This document shows positions 15,349 through 25,800 of a stretch of 37,701 bases of DNA, piece after piece. The DNA is taken from NCBI GenBank assembly GCA_019418235.1, contig DYCH01000010.1:1-37701 (forward strand), in the 5' to 3' direction. This DNA is from Sutterella sp. (GTDB lineage Bacteria; Pseudomonadota; Gammaproteobacteria; Burkholderiales; Burkholderiaceae_F). Made by a program: the position numbers and the translations under genes. How positions within the stretch are numbered: position 1 is the first letter of the stretch; each line of letters begins with the position of its first letter. The notes under the pieces are model-generated. The model made no database searches. It had not been told where the DNA came from and saw only the letters and a program-made list of their open reading frames with translations.

Positions 15349-16335
15349 ATGAAAAAAGTTTTGACTGCGCTTTGTTCGGGCGCAATTGCGGTTTGCTCCT
15401 TTGCAACATCCTCTTTTGCAGATACGACTTTGCGTTTAGCGCATACGGCGGCCACTTCCCACGCTCACCATCAAGCAGCATTACTTTTTGCTGAAAATGT
15501 ACAAAAGCGCACCAAGGGGCAAGTTAAGGTTGAAGTCTATCCTTCCGGTGAATTGGGCGATCAACCGGCATTGGCTGAACAAATTACGTTAGGCGCATTG
15601 GATATGGCCGTGGTGTCGTTGGGCAACATGGCCATGTATTCGAAAAAGCTCAATGCGATGACGGCCCCCTTCTTATTTGAAAACTACGCTCACGCTCATA
15701 AGACGATTGACAGTTTCGTGATGGGTTGGATGAATGACGCTTTAAAAGAGCACGACGCTTTAGGCTTATCCATGTTTGACTACGGTTTCCGTCAAACGAC
15801 CACGAAGGGTGTCGTGGTTAATAAAGCAGACGATTTGAAGGGTTTAAAGATCCGTGTTCCGCCTTCCACGGGCTTATTGGCTGCCTTTGACGCAGTGGGT
15901 GCTAATACCCAACGCATTGCTTACTCTGAGCTCTACACGTCTTTAAAGCAAGGCGTGGTCGTTGGTGAAGAAAATCCGGTCTTTACGATTTTGGCGGACT
16001 CTTTATTTGAAACGCAAGATCAATTGGCGATGACCAATCACTACTTTGACTGCCAAGTGTTGTTAGTGAATAAAACGACCTTTGACGGCATGAGCGCCGA
16101 GCATCAAAAGATCGTGAAGGAAGAAGCCATTAACGCTCAAAACTTAACGCGTGATTTAATTTCTAATGGCGAAGCCAAGGTTGTGAAGCAACTCCAAGCC
16201 AAGGGCATGAATGTGACCTATCCTGACCGCGCGTCTTTCGTTGAAAAGATGAAACCGGCTTATAAGAAGGTGGGGGAATTGGCGGGCGCTGACGCCATGC
16301 AAGAATTGTTAGACGCTGTGAATAAAGCACGTTAA
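15349..16335 (+). CDS. dctP: TRAP transporter periplasmic solute-binding protein (DctP family)
   Basis: A 328-residue periplasmic protein that captures an organic acid and delivers it to the TRAP membrane subunits. It starts with a Sec signal peptide (KKVLTALCSGAIAV...SSFA, cleavage near residue 24), followed by TTLRLAHTAATSHAHHQAA, the typical first strand of DctP proteins. GLKIRVPPS contains the conserved arginine that binds the substrate carboxylate; GVVVGEENPVFTI is another family segment. ATG 15349 is chosen since it gives a proper signal peptide; the frame runs back 12 codons. C4-dicarboxylates, sugar acids or other carboxylates are possible ligands. Next is the large membrane subunit, 32 bases away. 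Confidence 0.92.
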   Translation: MKKVLTALCSGAIAVCSFATSSFADTTLRLAHTAATSHAHHQAALLFAENVQKRTKGQVKVEVYPSGELGDQPALAEQITLGALDMAVVSLGNMAMYSKKLNAMTAPFLFENYAHAHKTIDSFVMGWMNDALKEHDALGLSMFDYGFRQTTTKGVVVNKADDLKGLKIRVPPSTGLLAAFDAVGANTQRIAYSELYTSLKQGVVVGEENPVFTILADSLFETQDQLAMTNHYFDCQVLLVNKTTFDGMSAEHQKIVKEEAINAQNLTRDLISNGEAKVVKQLQAKGMNVTYPDRASFVEKMKPAYKKVGELAGADAMQELLDAVNKAR

Positions 16336-16367
16336 TTTAAATTTTTAAAAGGATTGAGGCACTTCTC

Positions 16368-17651
16368 ATGATTATGTTCATGATCTTTGCGGCGGTATTG
16401 GTATTGCTCCTTTTGGGGGTAACGACCGCTGTCACGATGGGATTTGCCTCAATTGCTACCTTTTTATTTGCCGGGGGCGATCCCGCACGACTTTTCCTTG
16501 TCGCGCAACGGATGTTCTCCCAAGTCTCGGGCATCACCTTGATGTCCATTCCTTTTTTCTTACTCATGGGCAACTTAATGTCCGTGGGGGGAATCTCAAA
16601 AAGTCTTTTTGGTTTTGGTCGCGTTTGTTTGGGGCATCGTTGGGGTGGTTTATCTAATGCCGCGATTGTGGCCTGTATCGTGATGGCGGCGATGTCTGGG
16701 TCTGCTGCGGCATGCGCAGCTGGCATTGGCATGATTGCAATCGCAGAAATGACCAAGTCCGGTTACAGCCGCTCTTTTAGCTGTGCGACGATTGCGGCGG
16801 GTGGCGCCTTAGGGCCGATTATTCCCCCGAGTATTACCTTGATTTTGTACGCAGGGCTCACGCAAACGAGTGTCAATGCGTTATTTGCTGCGGGAGCGGT
16901 GCCTGGTGTTTTGTTAGGCGTCATGTTCATGATGTGGTCCTCTTACATCTGCTATCGCAGAGGGTACGCTAAGACCGAGCGCTCCGTGTGGGGAGAACGT
17001 TGGCAAGCTTTTAAAGATGCGATTTGGGCGCTTTTGACACCCGTGATTGTGATTGGCGGGATGTTTGCGGGGTTATTTACGGCAACGGAAGCCGCCGCAG
17101 TTGCGTCTTTTTACGTGTTCATTTTGGGGATTTTTGTCTTTAGGACAATTCGCTGGAAAGACATTCCTCAAATTTTGTGGGATACGGTTGAGCAGACTTC
17201 AAAAGTGATGTTTGTGATTGCCACTGCTGGCTTTTTCCAATATGTTCTTTTGTACACGCGCATTCCGCAACAAGCCATTGCGTTTATGACGACGAACTTT
17301 AGTTCCATGGCCCTTGTTTTAATGCTCATTATCGGCATTTTGGTGATCATGGGGTGCTTTATGGAAGGCACGGCAATTTTATTGATCACGGTGCCGATTT
17401 TTGTACCCATTGCAAAGAGTTTTGGTTATGACATTGTGCAGTTAGGCGTGGTGATGTGCATTGCGTTGGCAGTAGGCGTCTTAACACCGCCTGTGGGACT
17501 GAATCTTTATGTGATGGCGAGCATTACAGGTGAAAAGGTGATGAACATCGCCAAAGACAGTCTAGGCTACGTGTTACTCATGATTGTGATGGCATTGGCC
17601 GTGGCATTCATTCCGGAATTGTCGTTGAGTTTGGCAGGTATTGTGGGGTAA
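16368..17651 (+). CDS. dctM: TRAP transporter large membrane subunit (DctM family)
   Basis: A 427-residue inner-membrane protein with about 12 hydrophobic segments and the DctM signatures: IPFFLLMGNLM, AMSGSAAACAAGIGMIAI, AAGGALGPIIPPSI, FMEGTAILLITVPIFVPI and LAVGVLTPPVGLNLYV. The first of the two related halves ends around residue 210. It drives sodium-coupled uptake together with DctQ. ATG 16368 follows GAGG at 16356-16359. The gene lies between dctP and dctQ; most TRAP operons have the small subunit gene in second position. Confidence 0.93.
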   Translation: MIMFMIFAAVLVLLLLGVTTAVTMGFASIATFLFAGGDPARLFLVAQRMFSQVSGITLMSIPFFLLMGNLMSVGGISKSLFGFGRVCLGHRWGGLSNAAIVACIVMAAMSGSAAACAAGIGMIAIAEMTKSGYSRSFSCATIAAGGALGPIIPPSITLILYAGLTQTSVNALFAAGAVPGVLLGVMFMMWSSYICYRRGYAKTERSVWGERWQAFKDAIWALLTPVIVIGGMFAGLFTATEAAAVASFYVFILGIFVFRTIRWKDIPQILWDTVEQTSKVMFVIATAGFFQYVLLYTRIPQQAIAFMTTNFSSMALVLMLIIGILVIMGCFMEGTAILLITVPIFVPIAKSFGYDIVQLGVVMCIALAVGVLTPPVGLNLYVMASITGEKVMNIAKDSLGYVLLMIVMALAVAFIPELSLSLAGIVG

Positions 17652-17657
17652 GCAGAG

Positions 17658-18161
17658 ATGAACGTATTACTCAAATTGGATGCATTGGTGAGTAAAGTCG
17701 CTCGTGCCTTATGCGTTTTTTCGCTTGCTGCCATTGTGGTGATGTTTTTACTCAACGTCTTTGTGCGTTTTGTTCCCGTTTATAACTTTACGCAAACGGA
17801 CGATTGGATTCAGCTCTTTTTGGTTTGGATGATTTTCTTAGGGGCGCAAGAACTCGTTCGCACACGCAATCACTTTGTGGTGGAAGTCTTAACCGAACGC
17901 ATGACGGGGATGACGGGTCACGTCGCACGCATCATCGTGTGCGTGATTGAACTCATTACGTATGCTGTCATTTGCTACTACGGCTGGATTTGGGTCTTTA
18001 AGTCACAAGCGTATATGCAATCCATTCCTTGGATGCAAGTGAAGGTTTGTTATGCGGCAATTCCTGTGAGTGCGTTTTTCATGACGTGCTATGGGGTGAG
18101 AGACTTGGTGATTGCGGTTAAAAACATTCATCAGCATTACAACACGGTGAGAATTGACTGA
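17658..18161 (+). CDS. dctQ: TRAP transporter small membrane subunit (DctQ family)
   Basis: A 167-residue inner-membrane protein with four hydrophobic segments. It shows the DctQ pattern: a first helix with ALCVFSLAAIVVMFLLNVFVRF, then WIQLFLVWMIFLGAQELVRTRNHFVVEVL, the conserved amphipathic stretch, a third helix around ITYAVICYYGWIWV, and a last helix near VKVCYAAIPVSAFFM. It starts 7 bases after dctM stops, so the three TRAP genes form one operon. It is distinct from the AT-rich gap that follows. Confidence 0.9.
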   Translation: MNVLLKLDALVSKVARALCVFSLAAIVVMFLLNVFVRFVPVYNFTQTDDWIQLFLVWMIFLGAQELVRTRNHFVVEVLTERMTGMTGHVARIIVCVIELITYAVICYYGWIWVFKSQAYMQSIPWMQVKVCYAAIPVSAFFMTCYGVRDLVIAVKNIHQHYNTVRID

Positions 18162-18380
18162 TTTTTGTGGATTATGTGAAGGAAAATCCTGCAAAAAATT
18201 GGGTGTTTTGGGGAAATTGATACTTTTTTTGGGTGGGTGCGTACTTTTTTTCGTGATTTTTGAAGAATTGATAGAAAAATTTGTAAATTTTGAAAAACTG
18301 CATAAAATTTTTCAGTTTTTCTTAAAAATGACATAAAATACTAGTGATTTTTCAAAATTGATAGTTTTTTATGGTGCTCC

Positions 18381-19895
18381 ATGACTTTTTTTTCAGATTC
18401 TCAATCAAATGATAAAAAAATTGGGTATGGCTTTTTGAAGTCTGAGCTCCAATTGCCGGTTTTTGAGCCTAAAATCACTTCTGAACTCAGCACTGCGGTG
18501 AGTCGTTTAATTCATAAAGACACGCTGTTATTGGTGCCAATTCGATATCGTTTATCTCCCGATGATCTTGTTGGTCATGTTCTTTTTGCTTTAAAGCACG
18601 AAGGGATTAACCTTCAAATTTTGTCTGAAGCGTTACGTCATATTAGTGAAGAGTCTTTGTTGAACTCTATTTCAACTAAGTTGTCTGGTGTCTATCATCG
18701 AAAGTTAGGTTTTTTATGGGAGTTTTTCAATCAAAAAGAGCTTTCCGTTGAGGTTCCTTTGAATACTCGTTACGTCAAGTTGTTTGACGAAGATCGCTAT
18801 GTAACCGGGCAAGAAATCAAAAATACAAAATGGCGTGTTATTTTCAACGGATTGGGGAATTTGAACTACTGTCCGATTGTTGAAAAGACTGAAAAAATTA
18901 AAGAGGGTCTTGCAGATAATGTGCTGGATCGAGTACGAGACTATTTATCCAAAATCGGGGACGTGAATGCAGATCGTGCTCTGCAGTGGGCTTATTTAAG
19001 TGAAACAGAGAGCAGTTATGCAATAGAAGGAGAGAAAGCGGATATGAGCAAATCAGAGCGTTTTGTTAAGCTTTTGCAACACGCTCACGAAAACGTTGAA
19101 CTATCAGAAGAATATCTGTGCGAACTTCAAAATCAAGTCATTTCCAGTTCGTATGATATGGCTTTTTCTTATCGTACGGAACAAAACTGGTTATCCAATG
19201 GTGGTCGAGGTGCTATTGGTGTTTCTTATGTTCCTCCGAGTCCGGATGATTTGGAAGATTTGATGGAGGCGTTCTTACGAATGGCAAATACACTTCCAAA
19301 ACAAATTCACCCGGTAATTGCTGCATCGGTGACGTCTTTTGGCTTTGTGTTCTTGCATCCCTTCATGGACGGCAACGGTCGACTTTCACGTTTTCTTTTC
19401 CACCAACAACTTTGCCTATCAGGACAAATGCAAAAAGGACAACTTTTGCCGGTTTCTGTGGCGATGAAAGCATCTGAAGCAAAGTATTTGGCAGCATTGC
19501 AAGCGTTTTCTAAACCTGCTCGAGCTTTATGGTCTGTGCAGTGGATTGCTGGACATGACTATGATTTCCGATTTAACGGCAGCGACGCAATCTATCGCTA
19601 TTGGGATGCAACACAATGCGCAGAGTTTGGTCTTGAGATGGCGGAAGAAGCATTAAATACTCACTTGCGTCATGAAGTGAATTATTTGATGTGTTTCGAT
19701 GCAGTTCGTCGAGCCGTGAACGATCGTTATGATGTGAGAGAAACTATTTTGCACCACTTAATCAACGGTTGTTTGGACTTAAATGGTGTTGTTTCGAAAA
19801 ATCTTCGTAAGCGTTATGTAGACCGAGTCGATGACGTTGTGTTTGACTTTATTGAAACTGAAGCAAAAAAGGCGCTCGAGCAGTATTCCGCTTAA
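18381..19895 (+). CDS. Fic-domain protein with N-terminal inhibitory motif (class II)
   Basis: A 504-residue Fic protein. The catalytic motif HPFMDGNGRLSR (326-337) is intact, so it should transfer AMP (or another nucleotide part) to a target hydroxyl. Upstream, SYAIEG (212-217) fits the inhibitory (S/T)xxxE(G/N) helix that blocks ATP binding, which makes this a self-inhibited class II Fic. The ~180-residue N-terminal part includes a Fic/DOC N-terminal-like segment; the C-terminal ~110 residues look like a winged-helix domain typical of large Fic proteins. The target is unknown. It lies alone after the TRAP operon and has runs of eight T (18386-18393) and seven A (18414-18420) near the 5' end. 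Confidence 0.88.
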   Translation: MTFFSDSQSNDKKIGYGFLKSELQLPVFEPKITSELSTAVSRLIHKDTLLLVPIRYRLSPDDLVGHVLFALKHEGINLQILSEALRHISEESLLNSISTKLSGVYHRKLGFLWEFFNQKELSVEVPLNTRYVKLFDEDRYVTGQEIKNTKWRVIFNGLGNLNYCPIVEKTEKIKEGLADNVLDRVRDYLSKIGDVNADRALQWAYLSETESSYAIEGEKADMSKSERFVKLLQHAHENVELSEEYLCELQNQVISSSYDMAFSYRTEQNWLSNGGRGAIGVSYVPPSPDDLEDLMEAFLRMANTLPKQIHPVIAASVTSFGFVFLHPFMDGNGRLSRFLFHQQLCLSGQMQKGQLLPVSVAMKASEAKYLAALQAFSKPARALWSVQWIAGHDYDFRFNGSDAIYRYWDATQCAEFGLEMAEEALNTHLRHEVNYLMCFDAVRRAVNDRYDVRETILHHLINGCLDLNGVVSKNLRKRYVDRVDDVVFDFIETEAKKALEQYSA

Positions 19896-19902
19896 AGCGC
19901 CT
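19865..19902 (-). terminator. Terminator of prlC-xthA, inside the Fic gene end
   Basis: Read on the minus strand, AGGCGCT (19902-19896) pairs with AGCGCCT (19876-19870) and is followed by a T-run (A on the plus strand, 19865-19870). It starts 14 bases after the xthA stop, within the last codons of the convergent Fic gene. Confidence 0.6.
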
Positions 19903-19916
19903 GTAAAGGAAATTGT

Positions 19917-20702
19917 TTAGAGCTCAATGAGATAAGGCGTATGATCACTCGGTTTTTCCCATTTGCGGGGCGCTTTATCGATTTGAGCACTTTTCACTTT
20001 CGTCTTTAAAGCGTCGCTCACCAAAATATGGTCGATACGCATGCCGTGATTCTTTTGAAAACCTAACATTCGATAGTCCCACCAAGAGTAAAGCCCTTCG
20101 GGTTGATCAAAAAGTCGGAATGAGTCACTTAAACCTAATTGAAGCAAACCTTGAAAGGCGGCGCGTTCGGCAGGAGAGACTAAGATGTTGCCTTCCCAAG
20201 CTTTGGGGTTCCAGACGTCTCGATCGTCAGGGGCGATGTTGTAGTCACCTAAAAGAGCAAGTTGAGCGTGTTTGCCAAGTTCCTCTTTAACAAACGATTG
20301 AAGTTTGGCGAGCCACGCAAGTTTATAAGCATATTTGTCGCAACCGACTTCAGCGCCGTTGGGGAAATAACCGCAAATCGTACGAATGACTCCCGCTTCG
20401 GTTTCAAAGGTGCCGGCAACAAGACGCTTTTGTTCGTCGGTGAAGTCAGGAAGGTTGATTTGGATGTCAGTGGGTGCTTCAACAGTATCTTGACGATAGA
20501 GAATCGCAACACCGTTATACGTTTTTTGGCCGGCAAAGATGGCGCCGTAACCCATCATGACAAGTTCATTAACGGGGAAAACATCATCGGTGATTTTGAG
20601 TTCTTGCAAACACAAAATGTCCGTTTGCGAGGTTTCTAACCATTGCATGACGTGCGGGAGACGCACTTTCAATGAGTTCACGTTCCAAGTGGCAAGCTTC
20701 AT
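19917..20702 (-). CDS. xthA: Exodeoxyribonuclease III (AP endonuclease)
   Basis: A 261-residue cytoplasmic DNA-repair enzyme of the ExoIII/Xth family that cuts at abasic sites and has 3' exonuclease activity. Catalytic and metal residues are present: Asn7 (TWNVNS), Glu34 (CLQELK), Asp153 and Asn155 (LLGDYNIAP), and Asp253-His254 (PSDHTP). FPNG and the RIDHILVSD segment are typical. I set the start at 20702 (MKLATWNVNSLKVRL), where the family begins; GGGAAAA lies just upstream. The longer open frame continues into prlC and is not used. It follows prlC with a 34-base gap and is probably co-transcribed. Confidence 0.94.
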   Translation of the reverse strand: MKLATWNVNSLKVRLPHVMQWLETSQTDILCLQELKITDDVFPVNELVMMGYGAIFAGQKTYNGVAILYRQDTVEAPTDIQINLPDFTDEQKRLVAGTFETEAGVIRTICGYFPNGAEVGCDKYAYKLAWLAKLQSFVKEELGKHAQLALLGDYNIAPDDRDVWNPKAWEGNILVSPAERAAFQGLLQLGLSDSFRLFDQPEGLYSWWDYRMLGFQKNHGMRIDHILVSDALKTKVKSAQIDKAPRKWEKPSDHTPYLIEL

Positions 20703-20736
20703 GATGTTTTCCCTTTTTTTCATTTTTACTTTCGAA

Positions 20737-22770
20737 CTACTTTGCTTCTTTAATGCCGGAATGACGCAACAAAGCATCAATTTGCGGAGCACGACCGCGG
20801 AAGGCAACAAAGGAATCGAGGGCCGGACGGGAACTACCGACCGAGAGCACTTCATCGAGCCACTTTTTACCCGTTTGCGGATTAAGAACTCCGGTTTCTT
20901 CAAATAAAGAGAACGCATCGGCGCTCATCACTTCTGCCCATTTGTAGCTGTAGTAGCCGGCAGCATAGCCACCAGCAAAGATGTGACTAAAGGAATTGGG
21001 GAAGCGATTGTATTCCGGTTGCTTGGTGACAGCGACATTATCACGAACGTGTTTGAGTAACGCTTGAATACTGTCTTTTTGAGCATCAAACTCGGTATGC
21101 AAAAGCATGTCAAAGAGGCCAAACTCCAATTGACGTACCATGGCCATGGCACTTTGGAAATTCTTTGCAGCAATCATCTTGTCGTAGAGTTCACGAGGCA
21201 AGGGACGACCGGTTTGGACATGAGCTGTTAAGTTTTGAAGCACCGTCCAATCCCAAGCAAAGTTTTCCATGAATTGACTCGGACACTCAACGGCATCCCA
21301 TTCAACACCGTTAATACCGCTTGCGGCAGAATCTTCTACTCGCGTGAGCATGTGATGTAAGCCGTGACCAAACTCATGGAAAAGCGTTAAAACGTCATCG
21401 TGTGTTAAAAGCGCAGGTTTGTCGGCAACAGGCTTGGCGAAATTGCAAACAAGGTAGGCGATAGGCGTTTGAAGAACCCCATTTTCACGATGGCGCGTAC
21501 GGTCATTGTCCATCCATGCGCCACCACGTTTGCTCGGGCGAGCATAAAGATCCATGTAGAACTGAGCAATCTTTTCGCCTTGAGCATTTACGATTTTGAA
21601 AAACTTCACATCGGAGTGCCAAACGCTTGCCGTGTCTTCTTCGATGCGGATGCCAAAAAGCGTATGCACTAAACCAAAAAGACCTTTAAAGACAGCGGGG
21701 AGCGTGAAGTATTGCTTTACTTCTTGGTCAGAGAAGGCGTAACGTTCTTCGCGAAGTTTTTCACTGGCGTAGGGCAAATCCCAACTTTGCGGATCGTCAA
21801 TGCCAAGTTTTTCTTTAGCAAAGGCTTTCACTTCATCCATATCCGCATGCGCTTGCGCTAAAGAGCGACGGGCAAGGTCGGATAAGAAATCCACGACTTC
21901 TTTAGGCGACTTCGCCATCTTGGTGGCAAGCGAGACTTCACCGTAGTTTTGATAACCCAAGAGACGACTTTCTTCACTACGAAGTTGAAGAATCTTCGTC
22001 ATCACGTCGTTATTGTTAAATTTGCCATCAAAGTCGAGTTCAGAGGCGCGTGTGACATAAGCGTGATAAAGCGTTTCTCGAAGTTGACGATTTTGGGCGT
22101 ATTGCAAGACTGCTAAGTAATGAGGGACTTGAAGAGTAATTTTGTAGCCTTCGCGGTTTTCGCTTTGAGCGGTTTCTTTAAAAGAGGCAATGTCGTCTTC
22201 AGGGATGCCTTCCAAGTCTTTTTTGTCTTCCACTAATAAGCCGTAGGCATTGGTGGCGTCTAAAAGATTTTCAGAGAACTTTTGACTCGTTTGCGCCAAG
22301 GTTTCTTTGACAGTTTTAAGTTCTGCTTTTTCTTTTTCTGGTAAGAAAGCGCCCGCTAACTTAAAGTCAATCAATTCTTCATTGATGATGCGTTGGCGAG
22401 TGGGCGTAAGTTTCGCAAAATTAGGAGAAGCTTTAATCGCTTTGTATTTTTCAGACAACGAGCTTTGCGACAGACCAATCCAAAATTGTGTGACAACGGG
22501 CAATGTTTCGTTATAAGCTTCGCGAAGCTCTGGCGTATCCACAACACTCATTAAGTGAGCGACAACGCCCCAAGCGCGAGAAAGGGCCAAGGTCTTTTCT
22601 TCCAAGGGTTCGATCACGTCTTCCCATGTGGCGGGTGTCTCCGAAAGCGTGACTTTATCAAGTGCGGCTTGAGCTTCAGCAATGAGTGTTTTCATGCCGG
22701 GCATGACGTGCTCGGGGCGAACAGAAGCGAAATCCACAAGATCGGTAATATTTAATAACGGATTGGTCAT
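20737..22770 (-). CDS. prlC: Oligopeptidase A, M3 metallopeptidase
   Basis: A 677-residue cytoplasmic zinc peptidase that degrades oligopeptides, including cleaved signal peptides. The zinc motif is clear: LFHEFGHGLHHML, with the third ligand glutamate in the downstream GVEWDAVECPSQFMENF. The C-terminal FSHIFAGGYAAGYYSYKWAEVMSADAF matches the substrate-binding region of M3 enzymes. The start at 22770 (MTNPLL) has GAGGAAA about six bases upstream, which rules out the longer in-frame start at 22806. It is divergent from dnaE. Confidence 0.94.
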   Translation of the reverse strand: MTNPLLNITDLVDFASVRPEHVMPGMKTLIAEAQAALDKVTLSETPATWEDVIEPLEEKTLALSRAWGVVAHLMSVVDTPELREAYNETLPVVTQFWIGLSQSSLSEKYKAIKASPNFAKLTPTRQRIINEELIDFKLAGAFLPEKEKAELKTVKETLAQTSQKFSENLLDATNAYGLLVEDKKDLEGIPEDDIASFKETAQSENREGYKITLQVPHYLAVLQYAQNRQLRETLYHAYVTRASELDFDGKFNNNDVMTKILQLRSEESRLLGYQNYGEVSLATKMAKSPKEVVDFLSDLARRSLAQAHADMDEVKAFAKEKLGIDDPQSWDLPYASEKLREERYAFSDQEVKQYFTLPAVFKGLFGLVHTLFGIRIEEDTASVWHSDVKFFKIVNAQGEKIAQFYMDLYARPSKRGGAWMDNDRTRHRENGVLQTPIAYLVCNFAKPVADKPALLTHDDVLTLFHEFGHGLHHMLTRVEDSAASGINGVEWDAVECPSQFMENFAWDWTVLQNLTAHVQTGRPLPRELYDKMIAAKNFQSAMAMVRQLEFGLFDMLLHTEFDAQKDSIQALLKHVRDNVAVTKQPEYNRFPNSFSHIFAGGYAAGYYSYKWAEVMSADAFSLFEETGVLNPQTGKKWLDEVLSVGSSRPALDSFVAFRGRAPQIDALLRHSGIKEAK

Positions 22771-22865
22771 AACAATTTCCTCAAATAATCCCTCAATGAT
22801 AATCAAAGACCGCTAAAATTAAAGCTTTAAAACGTTAAATTCTATTATCGAATTCAGGCTTTTCA

Positions 22866-25800
22866 ATGCAACCTCAGTTTGTTCACCTCAGAATGCACTC
22901 GGAGTTCTCCGTCACGGACAGTACCGTGCGATTGGACTCCGCCATTAAAGCCGTTAAGGAACAAGGCGTGGGCGCCTTGGGCTTAACGGACTTCAACAAT
23001 ATTTTCGGCGGTTTGATTTTCTATACGCACGCACGTAAAGCGGGCTTAAAGCCGATTTTGGGTTGTGATCTTGTCATTGAAAACGAAGCCGATCGTGATA
23101 AGCCGTTTCGTTTGGCAGTTTTGTGTCAAAACAAAACAGGGTATTTAACGCTTTGTGAACTTTTATCCCGTGCATGGTTAAAAAACCAATACATGGGGCG
23201 AGGCGAAACGAAACTTCAATGGTTGCTTGAAAGTAACGAAGGTTTAATCATTACTTCGGGTGGCCCAGAAGGGCAACTTGCAACGCTTTTATTGTCAGAA
23301 AAGCAAGATGAGGCCTATGCGTTAGCCAAGCAGATGAAGGCCGCTTGGGGGGATCGCTTTTATTTGGAACTTCAACGTGCAGGACGCCCTCACGATGAAG
23401 CGACGGTCCGCCACTTTGTGACGATAGCGGAAAAGTTTGACATTCCTGTTATCGCTACGCATCCCGTTCAGTTTTTAAAGCCTGAAGACTTTAATGCGCA
23501 TGAAATTCGTGTGTGCATTGCGCGCGGTGAAGTGTTAGCCGATAAAAACCGTACGAAAGACTACACGAAAGAGCAGTACTTAAAGAGCCCAGAGGAGATG
23601 ATTGATCTCTTTTCGGACATTCCTGCGGCCATTGCCAATACTGTGGAAGTCGCTAAGCGCTGTAACTTAGAAAATGTTTTAAGTAAACCGCAATTACCGC
23701 TCTTTCCGACGCCTGACGGCATGTCGTTAGACGACTACATTGATCAGTTGTCGCACGAAGGGTTAGAGGCGCGTTTAGCGTTTTTGTATCCCGATGAAGC
23801 CGAGCGTGATAAAGAGCGTCCTCGCTACTTAGAGCGTTTGCACTTTGAATTGGACATCATCAAACGCATGGGGTTCCCCGGTTACTTCTTGATCGTGCAG
23901 GACTTTATTAACTGGTCCAAGCAAAACGGAGTGGCAGTGGGGCCGGGCCGTGGTTCGGGTGCCGGTAGTTTAGTGGCTTACTCACTTCGTATTACGGACA
24001 TGGATCCGTTGAAGTACGACTTACTTTTCGAACGTTTCTTAAATCCGGAACGTGTCTCCATGCCTGACTTCGATATTGACTTCTGTCAGTACAACCGTCA
24101 GCGCACGATTAACTACGTGAAAGAGCGCTATGGCGACGATGCTGTAAGCCAAATTGCCACTTTCGGTACGATGGGGGCCAAGGGCGTTGTGCGTGATGTG
24201 GGGCGTGTTTTGGGCATGGGTTATGGTTTGTGTGACCAAGTCTCTCGCTTGATTCCTGCGATTCCCGGAAAGAACGTTTCTTTGGCGGACGCTGTTGAAA
24301 CGGTGCCCGATTTAAAGGAACTCATTGAGCGCGATGAAAGCGTGAAGATGCTTGTTAACCAAGCGCTTCCCTTAGAAGGTTTGGTGAGAAACTTAGGCAT
24401 GCACGCGGGTGGCGTTTTGATTGCTCCTGGGAAGTTAACAGACTTCTGTCCTTTGTATTCTGCCGACGAAAACCCCGATAACGTTATTAGTCAGTTTGAT
24501 AAAAAAGACGTTGAAAATGTGGGTTTGGTGAAGTTCGACTTTTTGGGATTGACGACTTTAACGATTTTGGAATTTGCCATGCGTTTTATCCGTATGTTGG
24601 ATCCGAAAAATACGTTAAAGCTCGAAGAAATCCCGATTGACGACAAACCGACGTACGAGCTTTTCCAAAAGGGTAATACCGCAGCAGTTTTTCAGTTTGA
24701 ATCCGATGGGATGAGAACGCTATTGAAAAATGCGCGTCCTGACCGCTTGGAAGACTTGATTGCTTTGAACGCCTTGTATCGTCCGGGTCCGATGGACTTG
24801 ATTCCGGAATACATTGCCTGTAAGCACGGTGAAAAAGAAGTGCATTACCCGGATCCGCGTTTGGAACCCGTGCTTTCTGAAACCTACGGCATCATGGTGT
24901 ACCAAGAACAGGTGATGCGTGTGGCGCAGATCATTGGTGGTTACTCACTCGGTGGCGCAGACCTTTTGCGTCGTGCCATGGGTAAAAAGCAAGTCGATGA
25001 GATGAAACGTCAACGTGTCATCTTTGTTAAAGGTGCCGTTGAACGGGGAATGGAAGAGGATAAGGCCGGTGACCTTTTTGACTTGATGGAAAAGTTTGCG
25101 GGTTACGGCTTTAATAAGTCTCACGCCTGTGCTTATGCTTATGTGGCTTATCAAACGGCTTATTTGAAGTGCCACTATCCGGCACCTTTCTATGCAGCCA
25201 ACATGTGCTTGGTGATGGATTCGGGTGAAAAGTTAAAGCACTTGATTGAAGACTGTTTTGCGAACAACATTTCAGTCTTGTCACCTGACATCAATAAGAG
25301 CGAATGGGAATTCGTGCCGACTGCGTTTGATGAGATTCGTTATGGTCTTGGGGGCATTAAGGGAGTTCCTAAAGATACGGCAGAAGCAATTGTCAAAGAA
25401 CGTAAAGCCAACGGCCCCTTTAAAGACCTCTATGACTTTGTTAAGCGCGTGGATCGCTCTTTCTTCTCCAAGCGCACGTTACATAGCTTCATTTGTGCCG
25501 GTGTCTTTGATTCGATTGAACCCAATCGCGCAAAGCTGGCTGCGAACGTCGATAACGCCTTGGCATTGGGGGAAAGTGAATCGTCTAACGAAGGCCAATC
25601 GAGTTTATTCGGTGACGTGATTGAAGACGTGTTGCCAGATTACATTGAAGCCCAACCTTGGAGTCCTTTTAAGGTCCTCAAAGGCGAACGTGATGTGATG
25701 GGGTGCGTTTTCCGTGGTCACTTCTATGGAGCCTTTGAAGAAGAAGCGTCGAAAGAAAAACCTACGCCTTTAGTCAATTTGCGTCCTCAACAGCGAGATG

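Noticed and set aside
18154..18336. 60-codon frame after dctQ
   Set aside because: AT-rich, hydrophobic by base composition, no ribosome-binding site, begins inside the dctQ end. The 18162-18380 gap shows no other feature.
20703..20918. N-terminal extension of xthA into prlC
   Set aside because: It translates the prlC 3' end in another frame; the Xth family starts at 20702.
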